Shown: positions 25,783-32,472 of the stretch, piece after piece
Layout of the letters: each line of letters opens with the position of its first letter
Numbering within the stretch: the first letter of the stretch is position 1
Position numbers and translations under genes: made by a program
Assembly: GCF_014287775.1 (NCBI RefSeq)
Contig: NZ_JACOOZ010000003.1
Coordinates: forward strand, 124,001 to 188,000
Length of the DNA stretch: 64,000 nt
Reading direction: 5' to 3'
DNA from: Eubacterium_G segne
GTDB lineage: Bacteria; Bacillota; Clostridia; Lachnospirales; Lachnospiraceae
The notes under the pieces: model-generated
Told to the model about the DNA's origin: nothing
The model's input: only the letters and a program-made list of their open reading frames with translations
The model's database searches: none

Positions 25783-26772
25783 ATGGATAGATATGAAGCA
25801 AGAATAAAACTTTTTGGTTCTACTCAAAGAGAACGAAATGTTAATAAATTAAAACAATCAATTTGGGCAAAGCTACCTGATAACCCTTCATATAAAAGCG
25901 TAAAGATAAACGATAAAGAAAGATTTCTTTGTATTAATACTGGTACTCAACCTTATTATAAAGAATTTGAAACTTTACCAAATGAAGACATTAATATTGG
26001 AGACTATGTGGATTTTGCTAATTCTAAATGGATTGTTGTTACATGCGATAGTGATAATGAAATTTATCGTGATGGAAAATTATATCAATGTAATTATTTA
26101 TTAAAATGGCAAAATGACATTGGAGAAATTATTGAACGTTGGGCTTTTATTGCTAGTGCAAGTAAATATAATGACGGAACTACTGGAAATAATGTTATTA
26201 CACTTGGTTCTGATCAATTGTCTGTTGTAATACCATTGGACGAAGAATCGTTAAGGTTAAAGAAAAACCAAAGTAGAAAATTCTTTATTGACAATAACAA
26301 AACAAATCCAACGACATATGAATTGACTGGTACAGGAAATGTACCCGATACATATGATGGTCATGGTGTAACTTCGTGGATTGTGAAAGAGTGTGAATAT
26401 ACACCAACGACAGACGATTTAAAATATGGTGTCTGTAATTATCATTCTACTCTATCTATATCTGATATTTCAACGGAAGAAATGACTGTTTCAATTGTTG
26501 GTTCAGATATTATTAAAATCGGCAAAACAAAAACCTGGACTGTCAAATTTAGAGATAGAAATGGAAATGATTTAGAATATCTTGATTGGAAATGGAATAT
26601 CAAATCAGATTTTGATATTTCTGAACTTGTCATACAAGAATCGGGGTCGGATATTAAAATAACTACTCAAGATGATGACTCGTTAGTAAATGGGTATTTC
26701 TTATTGCAAATTTTAAAAAATGATGAAACTGTAATAACTGAAAAACAAATTAATATTGGGGAGGTGTATTAG
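25783..26772 (+). CDS. probable head closure protein with C-terminal Ig-like domain
   Basis: A 329-aa protein. Residues 1-130 look like a small beta-barrel of the head-closure kind (YDVIxVNxKERFLCINTG...GDYVDFANSKWIVVTCDSDNEIYRDGKLYQCNYLLKWQN). Residues about 230-325 form an Ig/BIG-like strand-rich module (SIVGSDIIKIGKTKTWTVKFRDRNGNDLEYLDWKWNIKS). Added Ig-like domains on neck and tail proteins are common and may bind cell-surface sugars. ATG follows AAAGGTGGTGATTGATAA. Confidence 0.6.
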   Translation: MDRYEARIKLFGSTQRERNVNKLKQSIWAKLPDNPSYKSVKINDKERFLCINTGTQPYYKEFETLPNEDINIGDYVDFANSKWIVVTCDSDNEIYRDGKLYQCNYLLKWQNDIGEIIERWAFIASASKYNDGTTGNNVITLGSDQLSVVIPLDEESLRLKKNQSRKFFIDNNKTNPTTYELTGTGNVPDTYDGHGVTSWIVKECEYTPTTDDLKYGVCNYHSTLSISDISTEEMTVSIVGSDIIKIGKTKTWTVKFRDRNGNDLEYLDWKWNIKSDFDISELVIQESGSDIKITTQDDDSLVNGYFLLQILKNDETVITEKQINIGEVY

Positions 26773-26773
26773 T

Positions 26774-27250
26774 ATGTCACAGATATTAAAAGACATTGGA
26801 GCTTGTAAATCTGTTATCATTAATTCTCTCCTTGATAATACAGAAATAATGGAATTGATGTTGGGTAAAAATTTCACCGAAACCCAAGTAGATAATATTG
26901 TTTATGAGCAGATATTTCCATATTTATATATAGATGAAACACAAATAGAAACAAAATCTTATATATGTTGTGAGGTCAATATTCCTAAAATACCCACTTC
27001 TACAATTAAAAATATTTCTATTTGTTTGTGGGCTTTCTGCCATAAAGATATAATGAAATATTCTAAGAAGGGATATAAAGGGTCAAGAGCGGATATTCTT
27101 GCTGATATGGTGGAACGTTGTTTAAGAAATTCGAATAAATTTGGTATTGGTAAATTACATTTAGATTCTGTAACTAATATCTACCCTAACAATAAAACAT
27201 ACGGAAGAGAAATGATATTTACTATTCCAGATTTTAAGATAAAGGAGTAA
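26774..27250 (+). CDS. probable neck/tail-completion protein
   Basis: A 158-aa protein. ATG 26774 follows GGGGAGGTGTATTAGT; the upstream in-frame ATG at 26756 overlaps the previous gene and has no RBS. It is a mixed alpha/beta soluble protein whose place (after head closure, before tail tube) and length fit tail-completion proteins. No motif is decisive. Confidence 0.55.
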   Translation: MSQILKDIGACKSVIINSLLDNTEIMELMLGKNFTETQVDNIVYEQIFPYLYIDETQIETKSYICCEVNIPKIPTSTIKNISICLWAFCHKDIMKYSKKGYKGSRADILADMVERCLRNSNKFGIGKLHLDSVTNIYPNNKTYGREMIFTIPDFKIKE

Positions 27251-27254
27251 CATT

Positions 27255-28013
27255 ATGAGATTAGATTATTTTACTCTTTTATCTCCAACTTCTTTTTATA
27301 TAGAAAATGTTGGGAACATATTTTCACCTAAATTAAAGGACATTTCTAAAATTGGAATTGATGTTTATAATTTTTATATTTCTCTTCTCCTATTCAATCC
27401 TAAAACTTATTTTGGAATTATTGGGAAATTAAAAGAATATGAAGAAAATAATATTGAATTAACCAGTCAAGAAACTTATGAGCTTTTTGTTTCGAGTGAG
27501 TATATAGCAACTCTATTGCAAAATGCATTTAATTTCTTTTTTATACAAAATGTAGTGTTCTATCAAGAAGAGAAATGTTTTTTAGTAGCTAAAGATTTAA
27601 ATGATATAAAAAATACAGTTATAGGTGTTATTAATGTGAGTAATTACCAATATGTTACTGACTTAATATTACAGTTTAATAATATACATAAATCTGAAGA
27701 ATATGATATGAATAAAATTAAAAGCAAAAAGGCATTAGAGATAGTAAAGAAAATACAAAAAGCAAAAAAGCAAATAAAATCTCAAAAAGAAAATAATGAA
27801 AATGTTGATTTGGGAAATATAGTTTCTGTTGTTGCGAATAAGCATCCAAGTATAAATATGACAAATATTTATGATTTGACAATATATCAACTTTGGGATT
27901 CTTACATTCGATTAATTAACAACAATATCTATAATATTCAATCAACCAATATGGCTGTATGGGGAAATAAAGACTTTGATATTTCTTCATGGACAAAAAA
28001 AATAGATAACTAA
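27255..28013 (+). CDS. hypothetical late protein
   Basis: A 252-aa helical protein, Lys-rich near residues 155-190 (a KIQKAKKQIKSQKE helix). The C-terminal part has a pattern (MTNIYDLTIYQLWDSYIRLINNNIYNIQSTNMAVWGN) like phage proteins that assist tail assembly (bacteriophage Gp15-like chaperones). The similarity is weak. A terminator-like hairpin follows at 28018-28046. Confidence 0.5.
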   Translation: MRLDYFTLLSPTSFYIENVGNIFSPKLKDISKIGIDVYNFYISLLLFNPKTYFGIIGKLKEYEENNIELTSQETYELFVSSEYIATLLQNAFNFFFIQNVVFYQEEKCFLVAKDLNDIKNTVIGVINVSNYQYVTDLILQFNNIHKSEEYDMNKIKSKKALEIVKKIQKAKKQIKSQKENNENVDLGNIVSVVANKHPSINMTNIYDLTIYQLWDSYIRLINNNIYNIQSTNMAVWGNKDFDISSWTKKIDN

Positions 28014-28017
28014 TTAT

Positions 28018-28046
28018 AAAGACCTATTTATTGGGTCTTTTTTATT
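28018..28046 (+). terminator. terminator-like hairpin before the tail tube gene
   Basis: AAAGACCTA pairs with TGGGTCTTT over a 5-base loop and is followed by TTTATTTT. Confidence 0.7.
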
Positions 28047-28072
28047 TTACATAAAATAAAGGAGGATTTAAT

Positions 28073-28804
28073 ATGTCTAATAAAAATATGGCAAATAGAG
28101 AAGTTTGTGATCTTATTTTTGTAGATTATTCTACAAAGAAACCTTTTTTAAATTTAGATTTTGCCAATGTTACTACTACTGAACTTACAGGTGAAAATGT
28201 ATATGCTTATGGTGGAAAGGGACATCCTAAAAGAGTGTCCTTCAGTGGCGAAAAAGGTGGAACTCTTACAGTTGAAACACAGATTCAGACAGTTAAGTTA
28301 TGGCAGTTAATTACTGGCGGTGAAGTTTCTAAGACTGCAAAGTTTATGACTAGAGAAGAACTTGTTGTTGGTACAGGTGGAACAGAAATAACATTATCTG
28401 ATACACCTGTTGCTGGTTCAGTTGTCATTTATAAAGCAGATGATGATTGCGGTACAGAGCTTGCTAACTCAGTTGATGCAAAGAAAGCGACTCTTACTCA
28501 AGCTCTTACAGAAGGCGATAAAGTAATCGCTTATTACATTAAAGAACTTACGGATAAAGTTGAAAGAATCAATATTAAGTCTACAAGTTTTCCTAAGAAT
28601 TTCATTGTTTATGGTGATACTATTATGAAGACAGAAGATGATGAGATTCTTCCGATGAAGATGACTGCATATAAATGTGCTCCTCAGAGCAATATTTCTC
28701 TTGGTTTCTCAAATAATGGAGACCCACAGACAGTTACAATTACTGCTGATTTAATGGCAGATGAAGATGACAATATGTTAGATCTTGCTCTTATTGAGGA
28801 ATAA
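28073..28804 (+). CDS. probable major tail tube protein
   Basis: A 243-aa beta-rich protein (KRVSFSGEKGGTLTVETQIQTVKLWQLITGG...) with an inserted Ig-like stretch in the middle (GTGGTEITLSDTPVAGSVVIYKADD...), as often seen in siphovirus tube proteins. It has a strong RBS (AAAGGAGGATTTAAT) and hairpins before and after, fitting high expression. It forms the hexameric tube rings around the tape measure. Confidence 0.75.
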   Translation: MSNKNMANREVCDLIFVDYSTKKPFLNLDFANVTTTELTGENVYAYGGKGHPKRVSFSGEKGGTLTVETQIQTVKLWQLITGGEVSKTAKFMTREELVVGTGGTEITLSDTPVAGSVVIYKADDDCGTELANSVDAKKATLTQALTEGDKVIAYYIKELTDKVERINIKSTSFPKNFIVYGDTIMKTEDDEILPMKMTAYKCAPQSNISLGFSNNGDPQTVTITADLMADEDDNMLDLALIEE

Positions 28805-28809
28805 TTTTT

Positions 28810-28837
28810 GAAGAGTGCAACTTGCACTCTTCTTTTA
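28810..28837 (+). terminator. terminator-like hairpin after the tail tube gene
   Basis: GAAGAGTGCAA pairs with TTGCACTCTTC with almost no loop and is followed by TTTTA. Confidence 0.72.
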
Positions 28838-28855
28838 CTTGGAGGAATTAAAAAA

Positions 28856-29095
28856 ATGATACAGAAATGCAAAGTTACATATCACAACAAGTTCCTCAAT
28901 ATTATTGTTTTTGAATTTAAGGGAAAAGAAATTCAGATGACATTGGATATTCCTGACGAAACAAAAGTTGTGTATATAAAACATGAAAATGGCAAATATT
29001 CTGCTGCATCTGAACAGGAATATAATAACTCTAAAATTTCCACAAAAAATGTTCAGAAGATAGTGAAAGGAAAACCATTGGAAAAATCAGAATAA
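28856..29095 (+). CDS. small hypothetical tail-region protein
   Basis: A 79-aa, beta-rich, basic protein. ATG 28856 has GGAGGAATTAAAAAA in front; the in-frame start at 28808 lies within the terminator hairpin and is unlikely. Function unknown. Confidence 0.6.
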   Translation: MIQKCKVTYHNKFLNIIVFEFKGKEIQMTLDIPDETKVVYIKHENGKYSAASEQEYNNSKISTKNVQKIVKGKPLEKSE

Positions 29096-29125
29096 ATATT
29101 GTAGTTAGTTTTAATTATTATACCT

Positions 29126-29174
29126 ATAGGGATAGCATTACTACAATATTTGTTTCTTGCTATCCCTATTTTTT
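29126..29174 (+). terminator. terminator-like hairpin with 12-bp stem
   Basis: ATAGGGATAGCA (29126-29137) pairs with TGCTATCCCTAT (29158-29169) and is followed by a T-run. The 3' arm and T-run share a 19-base identical stretch with the terminator at 60926-60962. Confidence 0.72.
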
Positions 29175-29188
29175 ACGATTTAAGGTTG

Positions 29189-29437
29189 GTGATTAAAATT
29201 AACAAAATATTTAACTCTTTAGATGAGGTATATGAATGCTATGGAAAAGAAAATATTATACCCATAACTCAATTACCTCAGATAATTTTTTACACATCTA
29301 AGTGGCATATTCAACCCAAATGGATACAAGAAAGTGACAAAAATGCTGGTCATTTATGTTGCTTTTTTCATAAGGGCGAAACAAAAAAATGCTACGAAGA
29401 ATGGACAAAAAATCGTCCAAGCAATGAGGTGAAGTGA
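29189..29437 (+). CDS. small hypothetical protein
   Basis: About 80 aa, soluble, with several Cys and His (CCFFHKGETKKC). Start is unclear: GTG 29189 lies only 3 bases after AAGG, whereas ATT 29198 sits 5 bases after the GGTGA of the same Shine-Dalgarno. The following gene's ATG overlaps its stop (TGATGA). Function unknown. Confidence 0.55.
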   Translation: MIKINKIFNSLDEVYECYGKENIIPITQLPQIIFYTSKWHIQPKWIQESDKNAGHLCCFFHKGETKKCYEEWTKNRPSNEVK

Positions 29438-29712
29438 TGAATATAGATAACATTTCAAAAAAGACACCATTAGAACCATACATAGAGCTTGATGGTGGGT
29501 ATGCGGTTTGTGTACGTTGTGGTGAAGAAATATCGCCTCGGCAAAAAGTTTGTTCTTGTGGACAAATTCAAGATTGGTCTTGGTTAAATAAAAACAAGGA
29601 GGGAAAAAATGAAGAAAATAAATTTAAAGGGAATTACTCCCGAAGCGATTACAAGAATAGTTGTTTTACTTATAGCATTAATCAATGCAGTATTACAGAT
29701 ATTCGGAATTAA
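29437..29712 (+). CDS. small zinc-ribbon protein overlapping the holin gene
   Basis: A 91-aa frame. The first about 55 residues carry a clear zinc ribbon (CVRCGEEISPRQKVCSCG). The last 35 are encoded in a different frame over the first 104 bases of the holin gene and look like low-quality sequence. RBS GAGGTGAAGTG. The true protein may be the zinc-ribbon part with an overlapping tail. Role unknown. Confidence 0.5.
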   Translation: MNIDNISKKTPLEPYIELDGGYAVCVRCGEEISPRQKVCSCGQIQDWSWLNKNKEGKNEENKFKGNYSRSDYKNSCFTYSINQCSITDIRN

Positions 29713-29917
29713 TACAATTCCTGTTACAAATGATGAAGCATCAGAAATCGTGTCAATTGTATTTTTAATTATAATGACATTGTATAATACATATAAAAAC
29801 TTCAATGTAACGCCTGCTTCTCAGATTGCCCAGAATATCACCGATTCAATTAAGAATGGCGAATTAGTTGCTGAAGATATTGAAGAAATATTAAAGAAGA
29901 TTAAAGAAAGCAGGTAA
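29609..29917 (+). CDS. phage holin (phiLC3-like)
   Basis: A 102-aa protein with a hydrophobic hairpin: helix 1 ITRIVVLLIALINAVLQIFGI (14-34), a short Asp/Glu loop, helix 2 IVSIVFLIIMTLYNTYKNF (47-65), then a polar tail. This matches phiLC3-family holins. RBS AAGGAGGGAAAAA. It would form membrane holes releasing the endolysin. The lysin (60180) is 30 kb away, so the lysis genes are not together. The next gene is another membrane protein. Confidence 0.85.
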   Translation: MKKINLKGITPEAITRIVVLLIALINAVLQIFGINTIPVTNDEASEIVSIVFLIIMTLYNTYKNFNVTPASQIAQNITDSIKNGELVAEDIEEILKKIKESR

Positions 29918-29925
29918 TAGTATGA

Positions 29926-30450
29926 ATGGATGCAATAAAGGAACTTACACAGATTAATTATGGTACTTTAATTATTGCCATTTGTACTATTTTATTAGCA
30001 TTTAAATTTATGTGGACGTTATTTGATTGGTTCATTAAATTGTTAGGTTTGGAAACGAGGTCTATGCGACTAAAACGTGAAGAACATGAATTGTTAATTG
30101 CTACGTCTAAAGCACTTAATGAATTAAAAGAAAAAGAATGCGAAGATACTAAACAAGCAATCAAACATGACCAAATGATTAAAAATGATTTGGTAAAATT
30201 ATCCGAAACTGTTGATAATATTGCCGTCACTCTTAATGAAATGAAAGAAAAAGATAATATTACGGAAGTTAAGAAACTTAAAGAAAAACTTGTAGCTTAT
30301 TATAATAAATACAAAAATTCAGAAGGATGGACAAAAGTTGAAAAAGATGTCTTTTGGGATTTATTTGATGACTATGAAAAAAGAGGTGGAGACGGATTTA
30401 TACATTCAATAGTTGAACCCGTTATGCGAGAAATGAAAGAAATTGATTAA
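29926..30450 (+). CDS. membrane-anchored coiled-coil protein next to holin
   Basis: A 174-aa protein with one N-terminal membrane helix (LIIAICTILLAFKFMWTLFDWF, about 15-36), then a long coiled coil (60-130) and a globular end (YNKYKNSEGWTKVEKDVFWDLFDDYEKRGGDGFIHSIVEPVM). Proteins with this layout next to holins in Clostridial phages may act as holin partners or antiholins; that is inference. A terminator follows. Confidence 0.6.
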   Translation: MDAIKELTQINYGTLIIAICTILLAFKFMWTLFDWFIKLLGLETRSMRLKREEHELLIATSKALNELKEKECEDTKQAIKHDQMIKNDLVKLSETVDNIAVTLNEMKEKDNITEVKKLKEKLVAYYNKYKNSEGWTKVEKDVFWDLFDDYEKRGGDGFIHSIVEPVMREMKEID

Positions 30451-30455
30451 GTTTG

Positions 30456-30486
30456 AAAGAGCGGTTTCTTCGGGAATCGCTTTTTC
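30456..30486 (+). terminator. intrinsic terminator with TTCG loop
   Basis: AAAGAGCGGTTTC pairs with GGAATCGCTTTTT around the stable tetraloop TTCG, and the 3' arm doubles as T-run. Confidence 0.75.
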
Positions 30487-30507
30487 ATTTAATGTATAAA
30501 GAGGTGA

Positions 30508-30951
30508 ATGAAAATACAAGAAATAAAATTAGTGATTGATAATTTATCACTTGAAGAATATGAAAAATATTATTTTGAAAAACATCCGAGAGCAAGTAAA
30601 AAGCCAATAGATAATCCATATCATCCTACTATAAACCAGTGGATGATAATGAAAAGACCTATGATGAATGCCCTTAAACAAAAATGGAAAGATTTCATAC
30701 GATGGTTTATTGATAATCAAGGTTATTCTAACCTACACATTGAAAAATGCGAAATGAAATTTATTACATATTATAAGACAAATCGTAGACATGACATAGA
30801 CAATAGTTGTCCTAAATTTATCTTGGATGGATTTTCAGAAAGCGGATTTATCATTGATGACGATAGTAAACATATAACAAAGATAACAATGGAATGTCAT
30901 GTAGATAAAGAAAATCCAAGAACAGAAATTGAAGTAATAATACGACAGTAG
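30508..30951 (+). CDS. RusA-like Holliday junction resolvase
   Basis: A 147-aa protein with the RusA pattern RRHDIDNSCPKFILDGFSESGFIIDDDSKHI: D-x-D-N then K, then DD in the second part. RusA enzymes cut four-way junctions and debranch phage DNA before packaging. The annotated ATG (30508) touches the Shine-Dalgarno GAGGTGA with no gap. ATA at 30514 has the normal 6-base gap and may be the true start. Its place among tail genes is unusual. Confidence 0.78.
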   Translation: MKIQEIKLVIDNLSLEEYEKYYFEKHPRASKKPIDNPYHPTINQWMIMKRPMMNALKQKWKDFIRWFIDNQGYSNLHIEKCEMKFITYYKTNRRHDIDNSCPKFILDGFSESGFIIDDDSKHITKITMECHVDKENPRTEIEVIIRQ

Positions 30952-30993
30952 CAAGTAAGCTAATCACACAAAATAATATTATACTATAACTAA

Positions 30994-31027
30994 TTTTACA
31001 CGAATGTAAATTTTTCCATTATATAAT
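30994..31027 (+). promoter_or_regulatory. promoter and palindromic operator of a small HTH regulator
   Basis: TTTACA-CGAA-TGTAAA (30995-31010) is an inverted repeat that overlaps the -35 region. A -10-like ATTATATAAT follows (31018-31027). It lies 40 bases before the HTH gene, so autoregulation is likely. Confidence 0.55.
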
Positions 31028-31066
31028 TCATGTATAAACAATAAGCATATTGAACACATTAAAATT

Positions 31067-31261
31067 ATGGAAAATAAATTATGGTATTATAGAAATAAAA
31101 ATAATATAACATTACAAGAGCTATCTCGATTAAGTGGAATTTCTGTTGCAGAGTTAAATCGCATCGAGAATGGATACACAAATGATATTATGTTGAGTAA
31201 CGCCATTACTCTTTCCAAAATTTTACACGTAGATCTTTATGAATTGTTTTGTATTAAATAA
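31067..31261 (+). CDS. Cro/CI-type HTH regulator
   Basis: A 64-aa single-domain HTH_3 protein: LQELSRLSGISVAELNRIENGY contains the helix-turn-helix, followed by LSKILHVDLYELF. It is probably a dimer binding the palindrome just upstream. It reads with the late genes but has its own promoter, so it may be expressed in the lysogen. No clear RBS is seen. Confidence 0.8.
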   Translation: MENKLWYYRNKNNITLQELSRLSGISVAELNRIENGYTNDIMLSNAITLSKILHVDLYELFCIK

Positions 31262-31278
31262 TGGAAAGGGGTGACAGT

Positions 31279-31470
31279 ATGGGAAACTCGACATTCTTTA
31301 AACTTGTATGTGTTGATGAAAATGACGTGTTTGAGTATAAGGTTTTGGAAGATGTAAATAAGGCAACTTTAGATGAAGTTCACATCTTTGTTGAACAAAA
31401 TATACATAAACACAAAAATGCAAAGTGGTTGTTATTGCCTTGCGAAGTCGCATTAAAAACAAAAAACTAA
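31279..31470 (+). CDS. small hypothetical protein
   Basis: A 63-aa soluble protein. ATG 31279 is preceded by GAAAGGGGTGACAGT; the ATG at 31261 overlaps the HTH stop and lacks an RBS. No family recognised. It probably shares the HTH promoter and ends at the strong terminator 31490-31519. Confidence 0.6.
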   Translation: MGNSTFFKLVCVDENDVFEYKVLEDVNKATLDEVHIFVEQNIHKHKNAKWLLLPCEVALKTKN

Positions 31471-31489
31471 ATAATTAAATTATCTAAAG

Positions 31490-31519
31490 GAGACTGGTTT
31501 TGTGACCAGTCTCTTTTTT
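31490..31519 (+). terminator. strong intrinsic terminator
   Basis: A 9-bp perfect stem GAGACTGGT/ACCAGTCTC followed by TTTTTTG. Confidence 0.82.
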
Positions 31520-31544
31520 GTATTGGAAAGAAAGGAATAAATTT

Positions 31545-31904
31545 ATGATAAAGAAAGTTAAGGAATATTTTGAATATAAGAAAAATTTGAGAACAGTTAA
31601 AAGAAACATTGTAAAATTCGGTTCTACTGCTCTTCCATTGGTGAATTTAATAACTAAAAACGCTTTAGATTTGATTAATTTTGCTACAAGAGTTTTAGAT
31701 GAATGTAACAACCTTAAAGAAGATGAATTGTTAGATAGGTTACAGTCAATTATTAAGGAGTCTACTTCTGTTCTTGCTGATAAATTTGAAACTGATGAAG
31801 CAAGATTATTCGAAATTGTAAAATATATTGTTACACTGGATAAAGCCGATATACAGAAAATCATTACTGATGCACAGGTTGAAACATTGAATAAGGACAA
31901 GTAG
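31545..31904 (+). CDS. hypothetical helical protein upstream of tail component
   Basis: A 119-aa helical protein. ATG 31545 follows AAAGGAATAAATTT. Its C-terminus (LDKADIQKIITDAQVETLNKDK) and centre lack motifs. It is directly followed by the next gene. Family unknown. Confidence 0.55.
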   Translation: MIKKVKEYFEYKKNLRTVKRNIVKFGSTALPLVNLITKNALDLINFATRVLDECNNLKEDELLDRLQSIIKESTSVLADKFETDEARLFEIVKYIVTLDKADIQKIITDAQVETLNKDK

Positions 31905-31907
31905 AAA

Positions 31908-32393
31908 ATGTCAATAAAAAATTTAAAAGATTTAAAAAAGGTTTTAGAACCATACTTAGTAAAGGCTTTAGAATTAACACGAGATGATATTTATGATGTT
32001 TTTTCAAAAATGCTAAATGATTATTATACTGAACCTGTGTTTAATAATCCCAATGATCCTACTCAACCAGTTGTATATAAAAGAACTGATAAATTAAGAG
32101 ACTCATTTACGGCAAGCGAGATAATTAAATTTGATGGTATCTATTCTTTTCGTGTGGGATACTGGGACGATTATTTAACTTTTCGATATCCAGGAAATAG
32201 CAAATGGAAGAATAATGTTCCTGCTACGGGTCAAGATGTCTTAGAGTGGTTTAATTCTGGCTCGCACGGTGGAACTGTGAAGGGTTCTTTTAATTTTTGG
32301 GATATGGGACTTGATTACATACAAACTGAATATGGCGGTATACAAAGAATGTTTATATCCAATTGTAAAAAAGTTGGTCTAAACATACATTAA
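31908..32393 (+). CDS. hypothetical tail-associated protein
   Basis: A 161-aa protein. An N-terminal helix is followed by a segment like HK97 gp10/minor tail proteins (YKRTDKLRDSFTASEIIKFDGIYSFRVGYWDDYLTFRYPG...VLEWFNSGSHGGTVKGSFNFWD). Direct precedence of the tape measure fits a tail-assembly role. A terminator-like hairpin lies between the two. Confidence 0.55.
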   Translation: MSIKNLKDLKKVLEPYLVKALELTRDDIYDVFSKMLNDYYTEPVFNNPNDPTQPVVYKRTDKLRDSFTASEIIKFDGIYSFRVGYWDDYLTFRYPGNSKWKNNVPATGQDVLEWFNSGSHGGTVKGSFNFWDMGLDYIQTEYGGIQRMFISNCKKVGLNIH

Positions 32394-32408
32394 AAAACTA
32401 AATTTTAT

Positions 32409-32436
32409 TAACGCTTCCTTCGAGGCGTTATTTTTG
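32409..32436 (+). terminator. terminator-like hairpin before the tape measure gene
   Basis: TAACGC...GCGTTA with an inner TTCG-like turn, followed by TTTTTG. Confidence 0.72.
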
Positions 32437-32472
32437 TGTAAAAAATAAAACTTTGAAAGGAGAATAATAAAA

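Noticed and set aside
31484..31900. 138-aa minus-strand ORF
   Set aside because: Antisense to the 119-aa gene at 31545; it runs out of the terminator and lacks an RBS.
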